DNA of 64,000 nucleotides from Bacteroidota bacterium (GTDB lineage Bacteria; Bacteroidota; Bacteroidia; Cytophagales; Cyclobacteriaceae): contig JACZXH010000004.1 in NCBI GenBank assembly GCA_022571715.1, forward strand, positions 1-64,000. The letters run 5' to 3'. The translations under genes and the position numbers were made by a program. Shown here piece after piece: positions 17,759-27,762 of the stretch. Within the stretch, counting starts at the first letter, position 1; the number at the start of each line of letters is the position of its first letter. The notes beneath the pieces are model-generated. The model saw only the letters and a program-made list of their open reading frames with translations, searched no databases and was not told the origin of the DNA.

Positions 17759-19057
17759 TCAGGAAGAGATGTTTATGATCAGATCTTTTAATTTTTGAAA
17801 GTCGTTTTCCAGCGAAATTTTTTCTGGTTTATTTCCAGATATATCTTGTGGAATTGCGATCAATGGCAATGCTTTTTTCACTGTTTCGGCAAATTTTTTC
17901 GGATGGGCCGTTTCAAGAAATATTCCACTACCTGAGCCGAATTCCTCCTTATTATTGTTAAGAAATTCACGCAATGCAAGATAACTCACAGCCCCATGTG
18001 GATCTAACAGATAGTTTGTCTTCCTGTAAACATCACGAATGGCCCGAATCGTATTTTCATCGCTGAAGCTGAAGCTTTGGATATCTGCCCTGATCGGCTC
18101 CAGATCATTTCCGTACAAATACATCAGTCTTTCATAATTACTCGGGGCGCCTACATCCATCGCATTCGAAACAGTGGTAACAGATGGTTTTGTTTCATAT
18201 ATCCCAGTTTGAATATAATCCGTTATCACCCGGTTTCGGTTGGTGGCTGCCACAAACTTCCTTACAGGAAGTCCCATTTTTTTGGCCAGTACACCGGCCG
18301 TCAGGTTGCCCAGATTTCCGGTAGGTACTGAAATTACAAGTTCTGCATCAGGATCGTATTGTTTATATGCCAGAAAATAATATACACTTTGTGCGATCCA
18401 CCTGGCAATATTTATAGAATTAGCACTTGTAAGCGTCACTTTTTTATTTAATTCTTTGTCAGCAAAAGCCGTTTTCACCAGCTGCTGGCAATCGTCAAAA
18501 GCAGCATTTACCTCAATAACAGAAATATTGTCTCCAAGCGTCGTCATCTGGCTTTCCTGAAATTTACTAACACCCCCTTCGGGAAATAAAATTATGACCC
18601 TGATACCCGGCATTTTCCATAATCCGCTTGCAACAGCACTGCCCGTATCCCCTGAAGTAGCGACCAAAACCGTAAGCAGTTCTGAAGTTTCCTTGAAACG
18701 GTAAATACAACGTGCCAGAAAACGCGCGCCCACATCTTTGAAGGATAAAGTGGGGCCATGAAATAACTCAAGGCTCCAAATTCCTTCGTCAACCATTATT
18801 AATGGGATTTCAAAATCAAATATATCAAGAATCAAACGGGATAAATCAGCTGGAGCTATATCATCACTGACAAAAGCGCTAATTATATGTTCAGCGATTT
18901 CATGGTTATCAATACTTTTCAACGACTGAATAAAATCTATGTCCAGCCGGGGTATTTCAACGGGTACATACAATCCATTATCAGGCGCCAGTCCTTTTAT
19001 AGTTGCCTCCCTGAATGAAACCATGCTCCGGTCACCCCTAGTGCTGATATATTTCAA
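17759..19057 (-). CDS. thrC: Threonine synthase
   Basis: ThrC converts O-phosphohomoserine to threonine with PLP. The start codon is TTG at 19057, chosen because the translation MKYISTRGDRS matches the conserved N-terminus of the family; the next ATG would remove it. The PLP lysine is in FHGPTLSFKDVGARFLAR near residue 105, and SGDTGSAVASG and PTGNLGNLTAGVLAKKMG are the phosphate-binding loops. Length (432) is normal for the ThrC-1 type. It is the last gene of thrA-thrB-thrC, 116 bp after thrB; the spacer holds no clear hairpin. Confidence 0.95.
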   Translation of the reverse strand: MKYISTRGDRSMVSFREATIKGLAPDNGLYVPVEIPRLDIDFIQSLKSIDNHEIAEHIISAFVSDDIAPADLSRLILDIFDFEIPLIMVDEGIWSLELFHGPTLSFKDVGARFLARCIYRFKETSELLTVLVATSGDTGSAVASGLWKMPGIRVIILFPEGGVSKFQESQMTTLGDNISVIEVNAAFDDCQQLVKTAFADKELNKKVTLTSANSINIARWIAQSVYYFLAYKQYDPDAELVISVPTGNLGNLTAGVLAKKMGLPVRKFVAATNRNRVITDYIQTGIYETKPSVTTVSNAMDVGAPSNYERLMYLYGNDLEPIRADIQSFSFSDENTIRAIRDVYRKTNYLLDPHGAVSYLALREFLNNNKEEFGSGSGIFLETAHPKKFAETVKKALPLIAIPQDISGNKPEKISLENDFQKLKDLIINISS

Positions 19058-19173
19058 TGGTCTCGTATATTAAATTTTCGTATTCTTTTATTATCAAGGT
19101 AATGATTTGTGATTTGATATTGTATTTCCTCCTCCTGTACGTTGTTAATTGCACTATTAAAACAATTATTCGG

Positions 19174-20115
19174 TCAAAAATCAAATGTCTTTACTTCATG
19201 CGCACCTGTATTATTTACCGGGCTTATAAACGCAGAATAGGCCATACCAGTACCTGTATAGGCCTCTCCCAATGCGTTTTTAACCTCCAGCGCAGTTTTT
19301 TTGCCTTTGGTCAGTGCAAACACAGCAGGCCCTGAACCTGATATGCCAAATCCAATCGCATCCATTTTTAGCGCAGCTTGTCTTAAATCGTCAAAACCAG
19401 GTATCAATCGCGAACGTACAGGTTCGGCAATCAGGTCTTCCATCGAGCGACTCATAAGCTCGTAATCACTCCGGTATATTCCTGCCACAAAAGCTGCCAG
19501 GTTTGCCCATTGCTGTTTTGCGGTTGAAAGCGCAATTTCCGGGCTTAACATTTGCCTTGCATCACGGGTGTTTATTACAAAATCCGGTGTCAACACCACG
19601 GCATACAAATCGACTGGTACCGGTAGTGAAATTACATCAAGAGTGTCATGGTTCCTCACCAGTGTAATACCCCCCAGCAGGCAAGGCGATATGTTGTCGG
19701 CATGTCGCGAACCGCTTGCAACCTGTTCTCCTTCCACAGAAAATTCAAGCAACTCCCTTGTTTTAAAGGGTTTGCCAAGGAGTATATTTACTGCACAGGC
19801 TGTTGCCACTGAACTGGCCGAACTGCTGCCCAGACCGCTCCCTGCTTTTATGCCTTTATTAATCCGTATGTCAATGCCGTTATTCCTGCCTGTTTGATTC
19901 ATCATTTTGTTTGCCACCACACCGCAAACATTCAAATTGGTATCAACCGAAAGGCTGCTGTCGCCTAAAATCTTTGTAATTTTTATATCACCATGATCTG
20001 CAAACATGACCTCTACAATGTCTCCCAAACCTTTCAGGGCGAGTCCCAACACGTCAAATCCACAGGAAATGTTGCCAATGGTAGCCGGAGCAAACGCACA
20101 TATCTTCGTGTTCAT
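19174..20115 (-). CDS. thrB: Homoserine kinase
   Basis: ThrB phosphorylates homoserine, feeding threonine synthase. The 313-residue protein is a GHMP kinase: N-terminus AFAPATIGNISCGFDVLGLAL, ATP-loop KAGSGLGSSSASSVATA near residue 92, and the C-terminal glycine-rich motif GFGISGSGPAVFALT. All three fit ThrB. Its ATG is one base past the thrA stop, which implies translational coupling. It belongs to the minus-strand thr operon. Confidence 0.95.
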   Translation of the reverse strand: MNTKICAFAPATIGNISCGFDVLGLALKGLGDIVEVMFADHGDIKITKILGDSSLSVDTNLNVCGVVANKMMNQTGRNNGIDIRINKGIKAGSGLGSSSASSVATACAVNILLGKPFKTRELLEFSVEGEQVASGSRHADNISPCLLGGITLVRNHDTLDVISLPVPVDLYAVVLTPDFVINTRDARQMLSPEIALSTAKQQWANLAAFVAGIYRSDYELMSRSMEDLIAEPVRSRLIPGFDDLRQAALKMDAIGFGISGSGPAVFALTKGKKTALEVKNALGEAYTGTGMAYSAFISPVNNTGAHEVKTFDF

Positions 20116-20116
20116 A

Positions 20117-22558
20117 TCATTTTATTCCGTTATTCACGATACGCATTACATCTGAAAAAATACCTGAAGCGGTTATTTCAGCACCGGCACCAGGGCCTTT
20201 GATAACCAAAGGCTGTCCGGAGTACCGTGAAGTATTTATCGCTACAATATTGTCTTTTCCTTCAATATTATAAAATGGATGATCCATTGAAATTTCCTGC
20301 AGGCCGATTGCTGCTTTTCCGTGATTTAAGCTGGCCACAAACCGGAGTTTTTTTCCTTTTTCTGCCGATTTAGTATATATGGATTTAAAGTGTTCCTCAT
20401 ATTTTTCCAATTCTGCCATCAGATCCATTTTCTTTTTCTCTCCGAAATTTGCAGGAAGTATAGACTCAAAAGCGACGTCTTCCAATTCTATCTTGTATCC
20501 AGCCTCCCTAGATAGAATTAGTATTTTCCGTATTACATCCACACCGTTTAAATCAATCAGCGGGTCAGGCTCTGTCAGACCTTCATCTCTTGCCGTCTGC
20601 ACAACTTCACTGAATGTATGGCTTGTATCATAATTGTTAAAAATAAAATTAAGGCTTCCGGACAGCACTGCCTCAATTTTTTCAATGCGATCACCGCTTA
20701 CTATGAGATCGTTGATGGTATTTATTACCGGAAGGGCTGCCCCAACACAGGTTTCATACCGTAGCTGCATATTACGCTTTTTCGCCAGACGTTTCAGACC
20801 AGCATACCTGGCATATGTGTCACCTGGCGCTATTTTATTACACGTAACAATAGAAACACTTGCCTCCAGCACCTGCTCATACAATCCGGCAACGTTGGGG
20901 CTGGCCGTGATATCAATGAATATACTGTTGCGGAGGTTAAACGTCTTCATTGTCCTGACAAACCGTGCTAAGTCAGTCTTGAGCCTAGCATGGCTAAGTA
21001 ATGATTCACAATTTTCAAGGGCAATACCTTCATCATCCAACAGCATTTTCCGGCTATTGGCAATACCGGCAAGCTTAAACTCAATTCTTTCATCATTTTT
21101 CATAAAGGAATATTGTCCCTGTAAAATTTGCAGAAACTCCTTCCCGACATTTCCCGTGCCGATCACAAAAAGATGAATGGTCTTTCTGGCTTCTGTAAAA
21201 AACCCTTCGTGTAATACATTTATTGCCTTTTTTTCATTGACTTCATCCACAACAATTGAGATATTCCGTTCTGACGAGCCCTGTGCAATAGCCTTTACGT
21301 TTACACCATTTTCGCCCAGGGCGCTGAAAGCCTTACCACTTATACCGGGCTGATATTTCATTTTATCTCCTACCAGCGCAACGATCGAAAGGTTATCTTC
21401 ATGTTGTACGGTATTTATTAATCCACGGCTAATTTCATATACAAATGCCTTATTGATTGCCGCTACTGCTTTTTTCCTATCGAATGACAGGATGCCTATA
21501 CATATAGTGTACTCCGAACAAGATTGCGAAATCAATACCACATTTATTTTAGCTTGCGATAGTGCACCGAAAACTTTTTCGGAATAGCCGGATATACCCA
21601 TCATCCCAACTCCGGATACGGTTAGCAAAGTAATATTACTTAATCCGGAAATGCCAACCACATAGTTTTTATTGCCATCCGCAATTTTGTCAAATATCCT
21701 GGTCCCGGTTTTATCCGGACGAAACGTGTTTTTCAGTAATAATGGTATTTTTTTATTCAAAACCGGCTGTATGGCCATCGGAAAAAGCACTTTGGCGCCG
21801 AAGTGTGATAGTTCGAGCGCTTCGTTATAGGATAGCTCCGGAATGGTTGCTGCTTCTTTGATCATATTCGGGTTTCCGGTAAGCATGCCATCTACATCAC
21901 TCCAGATTTCAAGCCGCCGGGCATCCAACGCCGAGGCAAGAATGGCTGCGGTATAATCAGAGCCTCCAAAGCCCAGTGTTGTGGTTTTACCCTCTTTCGT
22001 TGAGGCGATAAATCCGGGTAGTACGTATGTATTTCGTTTGTTAATAGACTTTTCTATGAGCTGGTTGGTTATGCCGAAATCCACTTTCCCGAACAAGTAG
22101 GACTCATCAGTAATAATGATCTTTCTTGAATCCACAAACCTGGCTTTTATAGAATGTTCCCGAAGCACCTCGGTAAGTATAAATGCCGACAACAATTCGC
22201 CGAAGCTGAGAACCTTCGCTTTGGAGCGATCCGAAAGCTCCTTTATAAGAGAAATTCCCGAACAAAAGTATTCCAGTTCATTCAGATAATCCATAGATAC
22301 TGCAAGCACTTCCTTTTGCCTTGCTCGGGGAATCAGCGCTTTTATGGCATTCAGATGCCTGTCTTTGAATTGAGTAAATATCTTTTTGTAGTCTCCATCC
22401 AGTGCATGTGCGGCAAGTTCCTGAAGCTGAGCCGTGCAGCCTCCAAAAGCTGAAACAATAACCACCAGGGGCTCATCATACCGGATGATTATGTCTTTGA
22501 CTTTTAACATATTTTTCGGTGTGGTAATACTGCTGCCACCAAACTTGATTACTATCAT
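20117..22558 (-). CDS. thrA: Bifunctional aspartate kinase / homoserine dehydrogenase
   Basis: An 813-residue fusion that carries out the first and third steps of the threonine branch. Residues 1-290 are the aspartokinase domain (MIVIKFGGSSI; FGGSDYTAAILA), followed by two ACT-like domains (TVSGVGMMGISGYSEKVFGALSQAKINVVLISQS and IVALVGDKMKYQPGISGKAFSALGENGVN) that usually mediate threonine feedback inhibition. The C-terminal part from about residue 460 is the homoserine dehydrogenase (FVIGTGNVGKEFLQIL; GSLNFIFN; EPDPLIDLNGVDVIRK). The layout equals E. coli ThrA. It is the first gene of thrABC. A six-codon ORF (22599-22619) containing Thr and Ile codons precedes it. Confidence 0.96.
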   Translation of the reverse strand: MIVIKFGGSSITTPKNMLKVKDIIIRYDEPLVVIVSAFGGCTAQLQELAAHALDGDYKKIFTQFKDRHLNAIKALIPRARQKEVLAVSMDYLNELEYFCSGISLIKELSDRSKAKVLSFGELLSAFILTEVLREHSIKARFVDSRKIIITDESYLFGKVDFGITNQLIEKSINKRNTYVLPGFIASTKEGKTTTLGFGGSDYTAAILASALDARRLEIWSDVDGMLTGNPNMIKEAATIPELSYNEALELSHFGAKVLFPMAIQPVLNKKIPLLLKNTFRPDKTGTRIFDKIADGNKNYVVGISGLSNITLLTVSGVGMMGISGYSEKVFGALSQAKINVVLISQSCSEYTICIGILSFDRKKAVAAINKAFVYEISRGLINTVQHEDNLSIVALVGDKMKYQPGISGKAFSALGENGVNVKAIAQGSSERNISIVVDEVNEKKAINVLHEGFFTEARKTIHLFVIGTGNVGKEFLQILQGQYSFMKNDERIEFKLAGIANSRKMLLDDEGIALENCESLLSHARLKTDLARFVRTMKTFNLRNSIFIDITASPNVAGLYEQVLEASVSIVTCNKIAPGDTYARYAGLKRLAKKRNMQLRYETCVGAALPVINTINDLIVSGDRIEKIEAVLSGSLNFIFNNYDTSHTFSEVVQTARDEGLTEPDPLIDLNGVDVIRKILILSREAGYKIELEDVAFESILPANFGEKKKMDLMAELEKYEEHFKSIYTKSAEKGKKLRFVASLNHGKAAIGLQEISMDHPFYNIEGKDNIVAINTSRYSGQPLVIKGPGAGAEITASGIFSDVMRIVNNGIK

Positions 22559-22667
22559 TTATAAATAATTTTTTATAACATATATTAAATTGAATGATTC
22601 AGTGGATTGCGATGGTCATTCCCACCTGGAACTTAGAAAGTTTATTTTGAATAAAATAAAAGCCTCG

Positions 22668-24431
22668 CTATGAAATCTTTCGCATACGCAGGCTTTTGGG
22701 CGTTACTTCCAGATATTCATCATCTTTGATGTATTCCATTGCCTCTTCGAGAGAGAAATCAATTTTAGGTGCGATCTTTGCGCTCTCGTCTGAGCCTGCT
22801 GCACGCATGTTCGTAAGTTTTTTTCCTTTAATAAGATTTACCTCCAGGTCATTATCCCTTGTGTACTCACCTACAACTTGCCCTTTGTATAATCGCTCAC
22901 CCGGTGCTACAAAAAAACGTCCCCTGTCCTGCAACCTGTCAAGAGCGAAAGCTGTAACCTGCCCGGCCTCCATAGATACGAGTGATCCTTTGCTACGTTT
23001 GGGCAGCTCACCCTTATGACGTTCAAAGCTGCGAAACCGGTGCGTCATCACTGCTTCTCCGGAGGTAGCGGTAAGAATATTATTGCGGAGCCCGATCAGC
23101 CCTCTTGTGGGAATATCAAATTCAAGATGCTGTAAGTCGCCTTTGGGCTCCATTACAAGGAGTTCGCCTTTTCGCTGGGCAACAAGTTCAATGGCTTTAC
23201 CAGAGAATTGTTCCGGCACATCAATAACAAGTGTTTCATGCGGTTCGAATACAACGCCTTCAATTTCTTTTTTTATTACATGAGGACACCCCACCTGCAA
23301 TTCATACCCCTCACGACGCATGGTTTCGATCAAAATGGATAGATGCAACACCCCCCTGCCATAAACAATAAATTTGTCTTCCGCATCGGTTGTTTCTACC
23401 CGCATCGCCAGGTTTTTTTCGATTTCTTTAAACAACCTATCCCTTAACTGCCTAGAGGTCACATATTTACCTTCTTTACCAAAAAACGGTGAGTTGTTGA
23501 TTGTAAAAAGCATACTCATAGTAGGCTCATCCACCTCAATTCTTGGTAAAGCTTCCGGGCTGTCAATGTCTGCAATTGTGTCACCAATTTCAAAATTATC
23601 TATTCCTGTTATTGCACAAAGATCGCCGCTTCTTACGCTTTTTTCTTTTTCTCTTCCAAGTCCTACAAATACATGCAATTCTTTTATACGTACCTTTATA
23701 TTAATCTCATCTCGCTTGCATAACATGTATTCTTTTCCTTCTACGAGGTTACCCCTGAATATGCGTCCAATGGCTATTCGGCCAGTAAAATTTGAATAAT
23801 CAAGCGAAGTGATCTGCATCTGTGGCGTTCCATCGCGGTACGGCGCTTCCGGAATCACCTGAAGGATAGTATCTAATAAAGTGGTAATATCTGTTGTGGG
23901 TTGTTTCCAGTCTTTACTCATCCATCCATACTTGGATGAACCGTAAACAGTTTCAAAATCAAGTTGTTCTTCGCTTGCGTCGAGGTTATACATCAGATCG
24001 AAGACCGCTTCGTGCACATCATCCGGACGGCAATTTTCTTTATCCACTTTGTTTACCACTACAATAGGCTTCAAACCAAGTTTAATAGCCTTTCCAAGTA
24101 CAAAACGCGTCTGAGGCATGGGACCTTCAAAGGCATCCACCAGCAATAGTACGCCATCAGCCATATTGAGAACCCGTTCCACTTCGCCACCGAAATCGGC
24201 GTGACCCGGTGTATCAATAATATTGATTTTTACATCCTTGTATTGAACAGAAACATTTTTTGAAAGAATCGTAATTCCCCGCTCCTTTTCCAGTTCATTG
24301 CTGTCGAGGATTAACTCCCCATGATCTTTGTGTTGATCTAGAGTCTTGCACTGATAAATTATTTTATCAACCAGTGTTGTCTTGCCATGATCGACGTGCG
24401 CTATAATAGCTATATTCCTGATTGACTGCAT
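22668..24431 (-). CDS. typA: Translational GTPase TypA/BipA
   Basis: A ribosome-binding GTPase of the EF-G/LepA superfamily involved in stress and cold adaptation and in 50S assembly in other bacteria. The 587-residue protein has G1 AHVDHGKTTLVD, G3 DTPGHADFGGEVER and G4 NKVDKENCR in the first 140 residues, then domain II, and the TypA-specific C-terminal region (TRGLIGLRNNILTATSGEAVMTHRF; PGERLYKGQVVGEYTRDNDLEVN). The ending EDDEYLEVTP-like segment KDDEYLEVTPKSLRMRK is typical. It is 109 bp upstream of thrA, same strand; readthrough is possible but not shown. Confidence 0.96.
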   Translation of the reverse strand: MQSIRNIAIIAHVDHGKTTLVDKIIYQCKTLDQHKDHGELILDSNELEKERGITILSKNVSVQYKDVKINIIDTPGHADFGGEVERVLNMADGVLLLVDAFEGPMPQTRFVLGKAIKLGLKPIVVVNKVDKENCRPDDVHEAVFDLMYNLDASEEQLDFETVYGSSKYGWMSKDWKQPTTDITTLLDTILQVIPEAPYRDGTPQMQITSLDYSNFTGRIAIGRIFRGNLVEGKEYMLCKRDEINIKVRIKELHVFVGLGREKEKSVRSGDLCAITGIDNFEIGDTIADIDSPEALPRIEVDEPTMSMLFTINNSPFFGKEGKYVTSRQLRDRLFKEIEKNLAMRVETTDAEDKFIVYGRGVLHLSILIETMRREGYELQVGCPHVIKKEIEGVVFEPHETLVIDVPEQFSGKAIELVAQRKGELLVMEPKGDLQHLEFDIPTRGLIGLRNNILTATSGEAVMTHRFRSFERHKGELPKRSKGSLVSMEAGQVTAFALDRLQDRGRFFVAPGERLYKGQVVGEYTRDNDLEVNLIKGKKLTNMRAAGSDESAKIAPKIDFSLEEAMEYIKDDEYLEVTPKSLRMRKIS

Positions 24432-24567
24432 GTTATGTAATTGTTGTATGCTGCTGTATTTTGAAGGTTCAAAGGTACGATTCTTTTATATAGAAGTAAA
24501 AACAAGGTTACAATCTGCTTCCCACAAAAATTTACAATAGGTTTTTCAATTATTACTGATATGCATT

Positions 24568-25305
24568 TCAGTACACCCGGTGGAATAAATATATTTGGTT
24601 GCGAAATGGTATTTTAAACTGCTGGTAACCGAGGCTGTATATTAACTGTTTCAGCGCCTGAATTTCGCCTGCTTCCCACACCAAAATTCCATCAATAAAA
24701 AACGGATTATCTTTAATTTGTCCCCCATCCTTAGAACGGCCTATCGTAGCCGTTTTGAGGCCGAAAAAATGTAGTATTTGATTATTTTCTGTTTTTAATG
24801 CACGTATTTGATCAACAACCGGTTTTCCATTCCCATTGTTTCCATTGCTGAAAATGTGTACCAGATAACAGGAAGAACCGGCATATTTCCCGGATTTTCC
24901 CACTGGATCCGGCCCGTTGTCAACCCGTCTTGTAAAGCCGAAAACGAAATCTGTTACCGCATTGATGCGAAGTAAACTTTTTAGCAGGAATATTTTACTC
25001 GATAGCATGGAGAGAAAACTCTCCGCATCGGGATACCGCACGATAAGCAGATTATCACGGTCAAGTTCAGGTAATCCTTCCCATTTTTCCTTTAAGACAC
25101 CCTTGAAATGTATCCTGCCACCCACCTTCCGTACATGCGGATAAGCGAGTATCCCGTAAAGGTTATACAACCACGACCGTTTCAGATCAAACCAGTTAAC
25201 AGCATAAATAGGTTGACCCAAATCTGACTCATGGTCAGTGGCTGATGGAGTAATATGTATTTTCGTGCCGGAACCTATCCTGACTGAGTTGGTTACACTA
25301 CTCAT
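24568..25305 (-). CDS. Hypothetical protein, possible alpha/beta-barrel fold
   Basis: A 245-residue soluble protein with no signal peptide or membrane segment. I cannot name the family with certainty. A central stretch (RDNLLIVRYPDAESFLSMLSSKIFLLKSLLRINAVTDFVFGFTRR) has the strand-helix-strand rhythm seen in DUF1330/ABM-type dimeric alpha-beta-barrel proteins, and a similar order could be present in both halves (VNWFDLKRSWLYNLYG and YLVHIFSNGN). That is only an impression. It is divergent from the molybdopterin oxidoreductase gene (191 bp between starts) and follows the same strand as typA. A role cannot be assigned. Confidence 0.65.
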   Translation of the reverse strand: MSSVTNSVRIGSGTKIHITPSATDHESDLGQPIYAVNWFDLKRSWLYNLYGILAYPHVRKVGGRIHFKGVLKEKWEGLPELDRDNLLIVRYPDAESFLSMLSSKIFLLKSLLRINAVTDFVFGFTRRVDNGPDPVGKSGKYAGSSCYLVHIFSNGNNGNGKPVVDQIRALKTENNQILHFFGLKTATIGRSKDGGQIKDNPFFIDGILVWEAGEIQALKQLIYSLGYQQFKIPFRNQIYLFHRVY

Positions 25306-25496
25306 TGTGATTGGTTTATTACCAAAACAAAAAACATCGAATTATATTAAGAAACAATTATTCAAGTTGATACATTTTACTTGAAATATCAAAATGAACG
25401 TTTGCAATGAACCAAATCCTGTTTAATTCCATTACATTAATGAGAATCATGACATTCAAAGTTTTTTTCTAACTTCCATGGTTAAATTCGCAAGAA

Positions 25497-27611
25497 ATGT
25501 CTGAAAACACCCATATCCATTACCGTACGTGCAACCTATGCGAGGCCATGTGTGGTCTCGAAATCACGTACCGTAACGGTGAAATCCTATCAATCAAAGG
25601 TGACAAGGAAGACCCGTTCAGTAAGGGATATATTTGTCCTAAAGCGGTTGCCCTGCAGGATGTGTATTGCGATCCGGACCGACTGAGAAAACCCGTTAGG
25701 AAAACAAATAACGGCTGGGAGGAAATATCCTGGAAGAATGCATTTGACCTGGTTGAATCAGGACTGAAGGACATTCAAAAGAAATACGGCAATGATGCTA
25801 TTGCTATTTACCAGGGCAATCCGTCTGTCCACAGTATTGGTATGATGCTATTTTCTTCTACTTTTTTTAAAGCATTACGCACAAAAAACCGATTTTCTGC
25901 CACCTCCGTTGACCAGCTTCCGCATCATTTTGCATCTCAATTTATGTTCGGGCATTCATTTTTACTGCCCGTACCTGACATCAACCGGACGCAATATTTT
26001 TTAGTGCTTGGAGCTAACCCGATTGCATCAAACGGCAGTATCATGTCGGCAGCAGGTATGCCTGAAAAAATCAACCTGCTACAGGCACGTGGTGGCAAAA
26101 TGATAGTGGTTGACCCTAGATATACGGAAACAGCCCTGAAAGCAGATCGCCATATTTTTATAAAACCCGGTACAGATGTGTTTTTTCTTGCCGCAATTTT
26201 ACATGTGTTTTTTAATAACGGACTGACTAAGCAGGGACATTTTCCGAAGTGGATAACAGGTGAAGAAAAGTTGAAAGGCATATTTGATCGTTTCAGCCCG
26301 GAGCGTGTGGCAAAGATTACAGGAATACCTGCACAGACAATTACAACCACCGCATTTGAATTTTCTGCAGCTTCATCGGCAGTATGTTACGGCAGGATTG
26401 GCGTATCCACGCAGCAACATGGCACATTGTGCCAATGGCTGATTAATCTGATCAACATTGTAACCGGTAATTTTGACCGTCCGGGAGGCGCCATGTTTTC
26501 CAATCCAGCTATTGACGTGATTAAATACAGTGCGCCCAAAGGCACCATGGACAAATACAACCGTTGGCAAAGCAGGGTGCGGAGATATCCGGAATTTGGC
26601 GGGCAGCTTCCGGTGGCAGCGCTTGCTGAGGAATGCCTTACACCCGGAGATGGACAAATCAAAGCACTGGTTACGTCTGCAGGCAACCCGGTTCTCTCCA
26701 CACCCAATGGGAGACAACTTGAGATGGCGCTCACTTCGCTTGACTTTATGGTATCGATTGATATTTATATAAACGAAACCACCCGGTTCGCTGATATTAT
26801 TTTACCTCCGACAACCGGTCTTGAAACGGAACATTATGACCTGGCTTTTCATGCCATCGCTGTGCATAATACGGCAAAATATTCACCTCCGTTGTTTGCA
26901 CCTTCAAATGGCGCCCGGCACGACTGGCAGATATATAAAGAACTTACCCGTAGGATGAAAAAACATCGTACGTTCGTCGAAAAAATCTCGGATCCGTTTA
27001 TTACTCCTTCACGTATGTTGAATCACGGACTTAAAAAAGGATTATACAACCTCAATCTTCGTAAACTTAAAAAATATCCACACGGTATTGACCTCGGACC
27101 CTTGAAGCCTGTTTTTCCGGAATCGCTCTATACACCGGATAAAATGCTGCACCTTGTCCCGGAAATATTTGTTAACGGATTGCGCAAAATAAGCCTGGAT
27201 CCTACTGGTAACACCAATGGTTCGCTTTCACTGATCGGAAGAAGACATCTGAGAAGCAATAATTCCTGGATGCACAACAGTTTACGACTTGTCAAAGGAC
27301 CAAACCGGTGTACACTGATGATCAACCCTCTTGACGCTGAAATACGTAATATCTGTTCAGGTGATCCCGTAACCGTTACCTCCGCTAACGGAGAGGTGGT
27401 ATTGCCTGCAGATGTTACCGAACAACTTATGCCCGGAGTTGTAAGCATACCGCATGGATGGGGACACAACCGGAGCGGAATACGTTTGAAAACAGCTAAA
27501 TTACACCCCGGTGTGTCCATCAACGACCTTACCGATCATTTGTTTGTTGATAATATTTCAGGAAATGCGGCTTTCAGTGGTGTAAAGGTACATGTGATCC
27601 TGGCAGATTAA
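25497..27611 (+). CDS. Molybdopterin oxidoreductase with 4Fe-4S cluster (DMSO reductase superfamily)
   Basis: A 704-residue cytoplasmic molybdoenzyme. The N-terminal cluster motif is Cys12-x2-Cys15-x3-Cys19-x27-Cys47 (TCNLCEAMCG...GYICPKA), and the Lys after the last Cys is the electron-relay position of formate dehydrogenase and assimilatory nitrate reductase groups. Pterin-binding segments include FLVLGANPIASNGS, VVDPRYTETA, and the C-terminal MINPLDAEIRNICSGDPVTVTSANGEV with PHGWGHNRSG. No Cys or Sec is visible where the Mo ligand is expected (around residues 130-160: SATSVDQLPHHFASQ), so the ligand may be an Asp or Ser. No twin-arginine signal. No partner subunits are adjacent. Substrate unknown. 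Confidence 0.9.
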   Translation: MSENTHIHYRTCNLCEAMCGLEITYRNGEILSIKGDKEDPFSKGYICPKAVALQDVYCDPDRLRKPVRKTNNGWEEISWKNAFDLVESGLKDIQKKYGNDAIAIYQGNPSVHSIGMMLFSSTFFKALRTKNRFSATSVDQLPHHFASQFMFGHSFLLPVPDINRTQYFLVLGANPIASNGSIMSAAGMPEKINLLQARGGKMIVVDPRYTETALKADRHIFIKPGTDVFFLAAILHVFFNNGLTKQGHFPKWITGEEKLKGIFDRFSPERVAKITGIPAQTITTTAFEFSAASSAVCYGRIGVSTQQHGTLCQWLINLINIVTGNFDRPGGAMFSNPAIDVIKYSAPKGTMDKYNRWQSRVRRYPEFGGQLPVAALAEECLTPGDGQIKALVTSAGNPVLSTPNGRQLEMALTSLDFMVSIDIYINETTRFADIILPPTTGLETEHYDLAFHAIAVHNTAKYSPPLFAPSNGARHDWQIYKELTRRMKKHRTFVEKISDPFITPSRMLNHGLKKGLYNLNLRKLKKYPHGIDLGPLKPVFPESLYTPDKMLHLVPEIFVNGLRKISLDPTGNTNGSLSLIGRRHLRSNNSWMHNSLRLVKGPNRCTLMINPLDAEIRNICSGDPVTVTSANGEVVLPADVTEQLMPGVVSIPHGWGHNRSGIRLKTAKLHPGVSINDLTDHLFVDNISGNAAFSGVKVHVILAD

Positions 27612-27612
27612 G

Positions 27613-27762
27613 TACATCGGGGAGCAAAACGATATCCGATTATCAAAAGGATCGCAACGACAGCTTGCCGACGTAATAAAAGGAAGGCGCGGAGAATTTA
27701 TTGAATATTACCATTTCAAAATGACGCAGAAAAATTGTTTAGAAGCTTATACAGATTTTTAA
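27613..27762 (+). pseudogene. Orphan coding fragment (50 codons), unknown family
   Basis: Directly after the molybdoenzyme stop, but in a different frame, an open stretch reads YIGEQNDIRLSKGSQRQLAD... and ends ...KNCLEAYTDF before TAA. The composition is protein-like (basic helix with SKGSQRQLADVIKGRRGEF) but there is no start codon that would give a complete gene, so this looks like the 3' end of a lost gene. The remaining 27763-28001 is AT-rich and shows nothing more. Confidence 0.35.
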
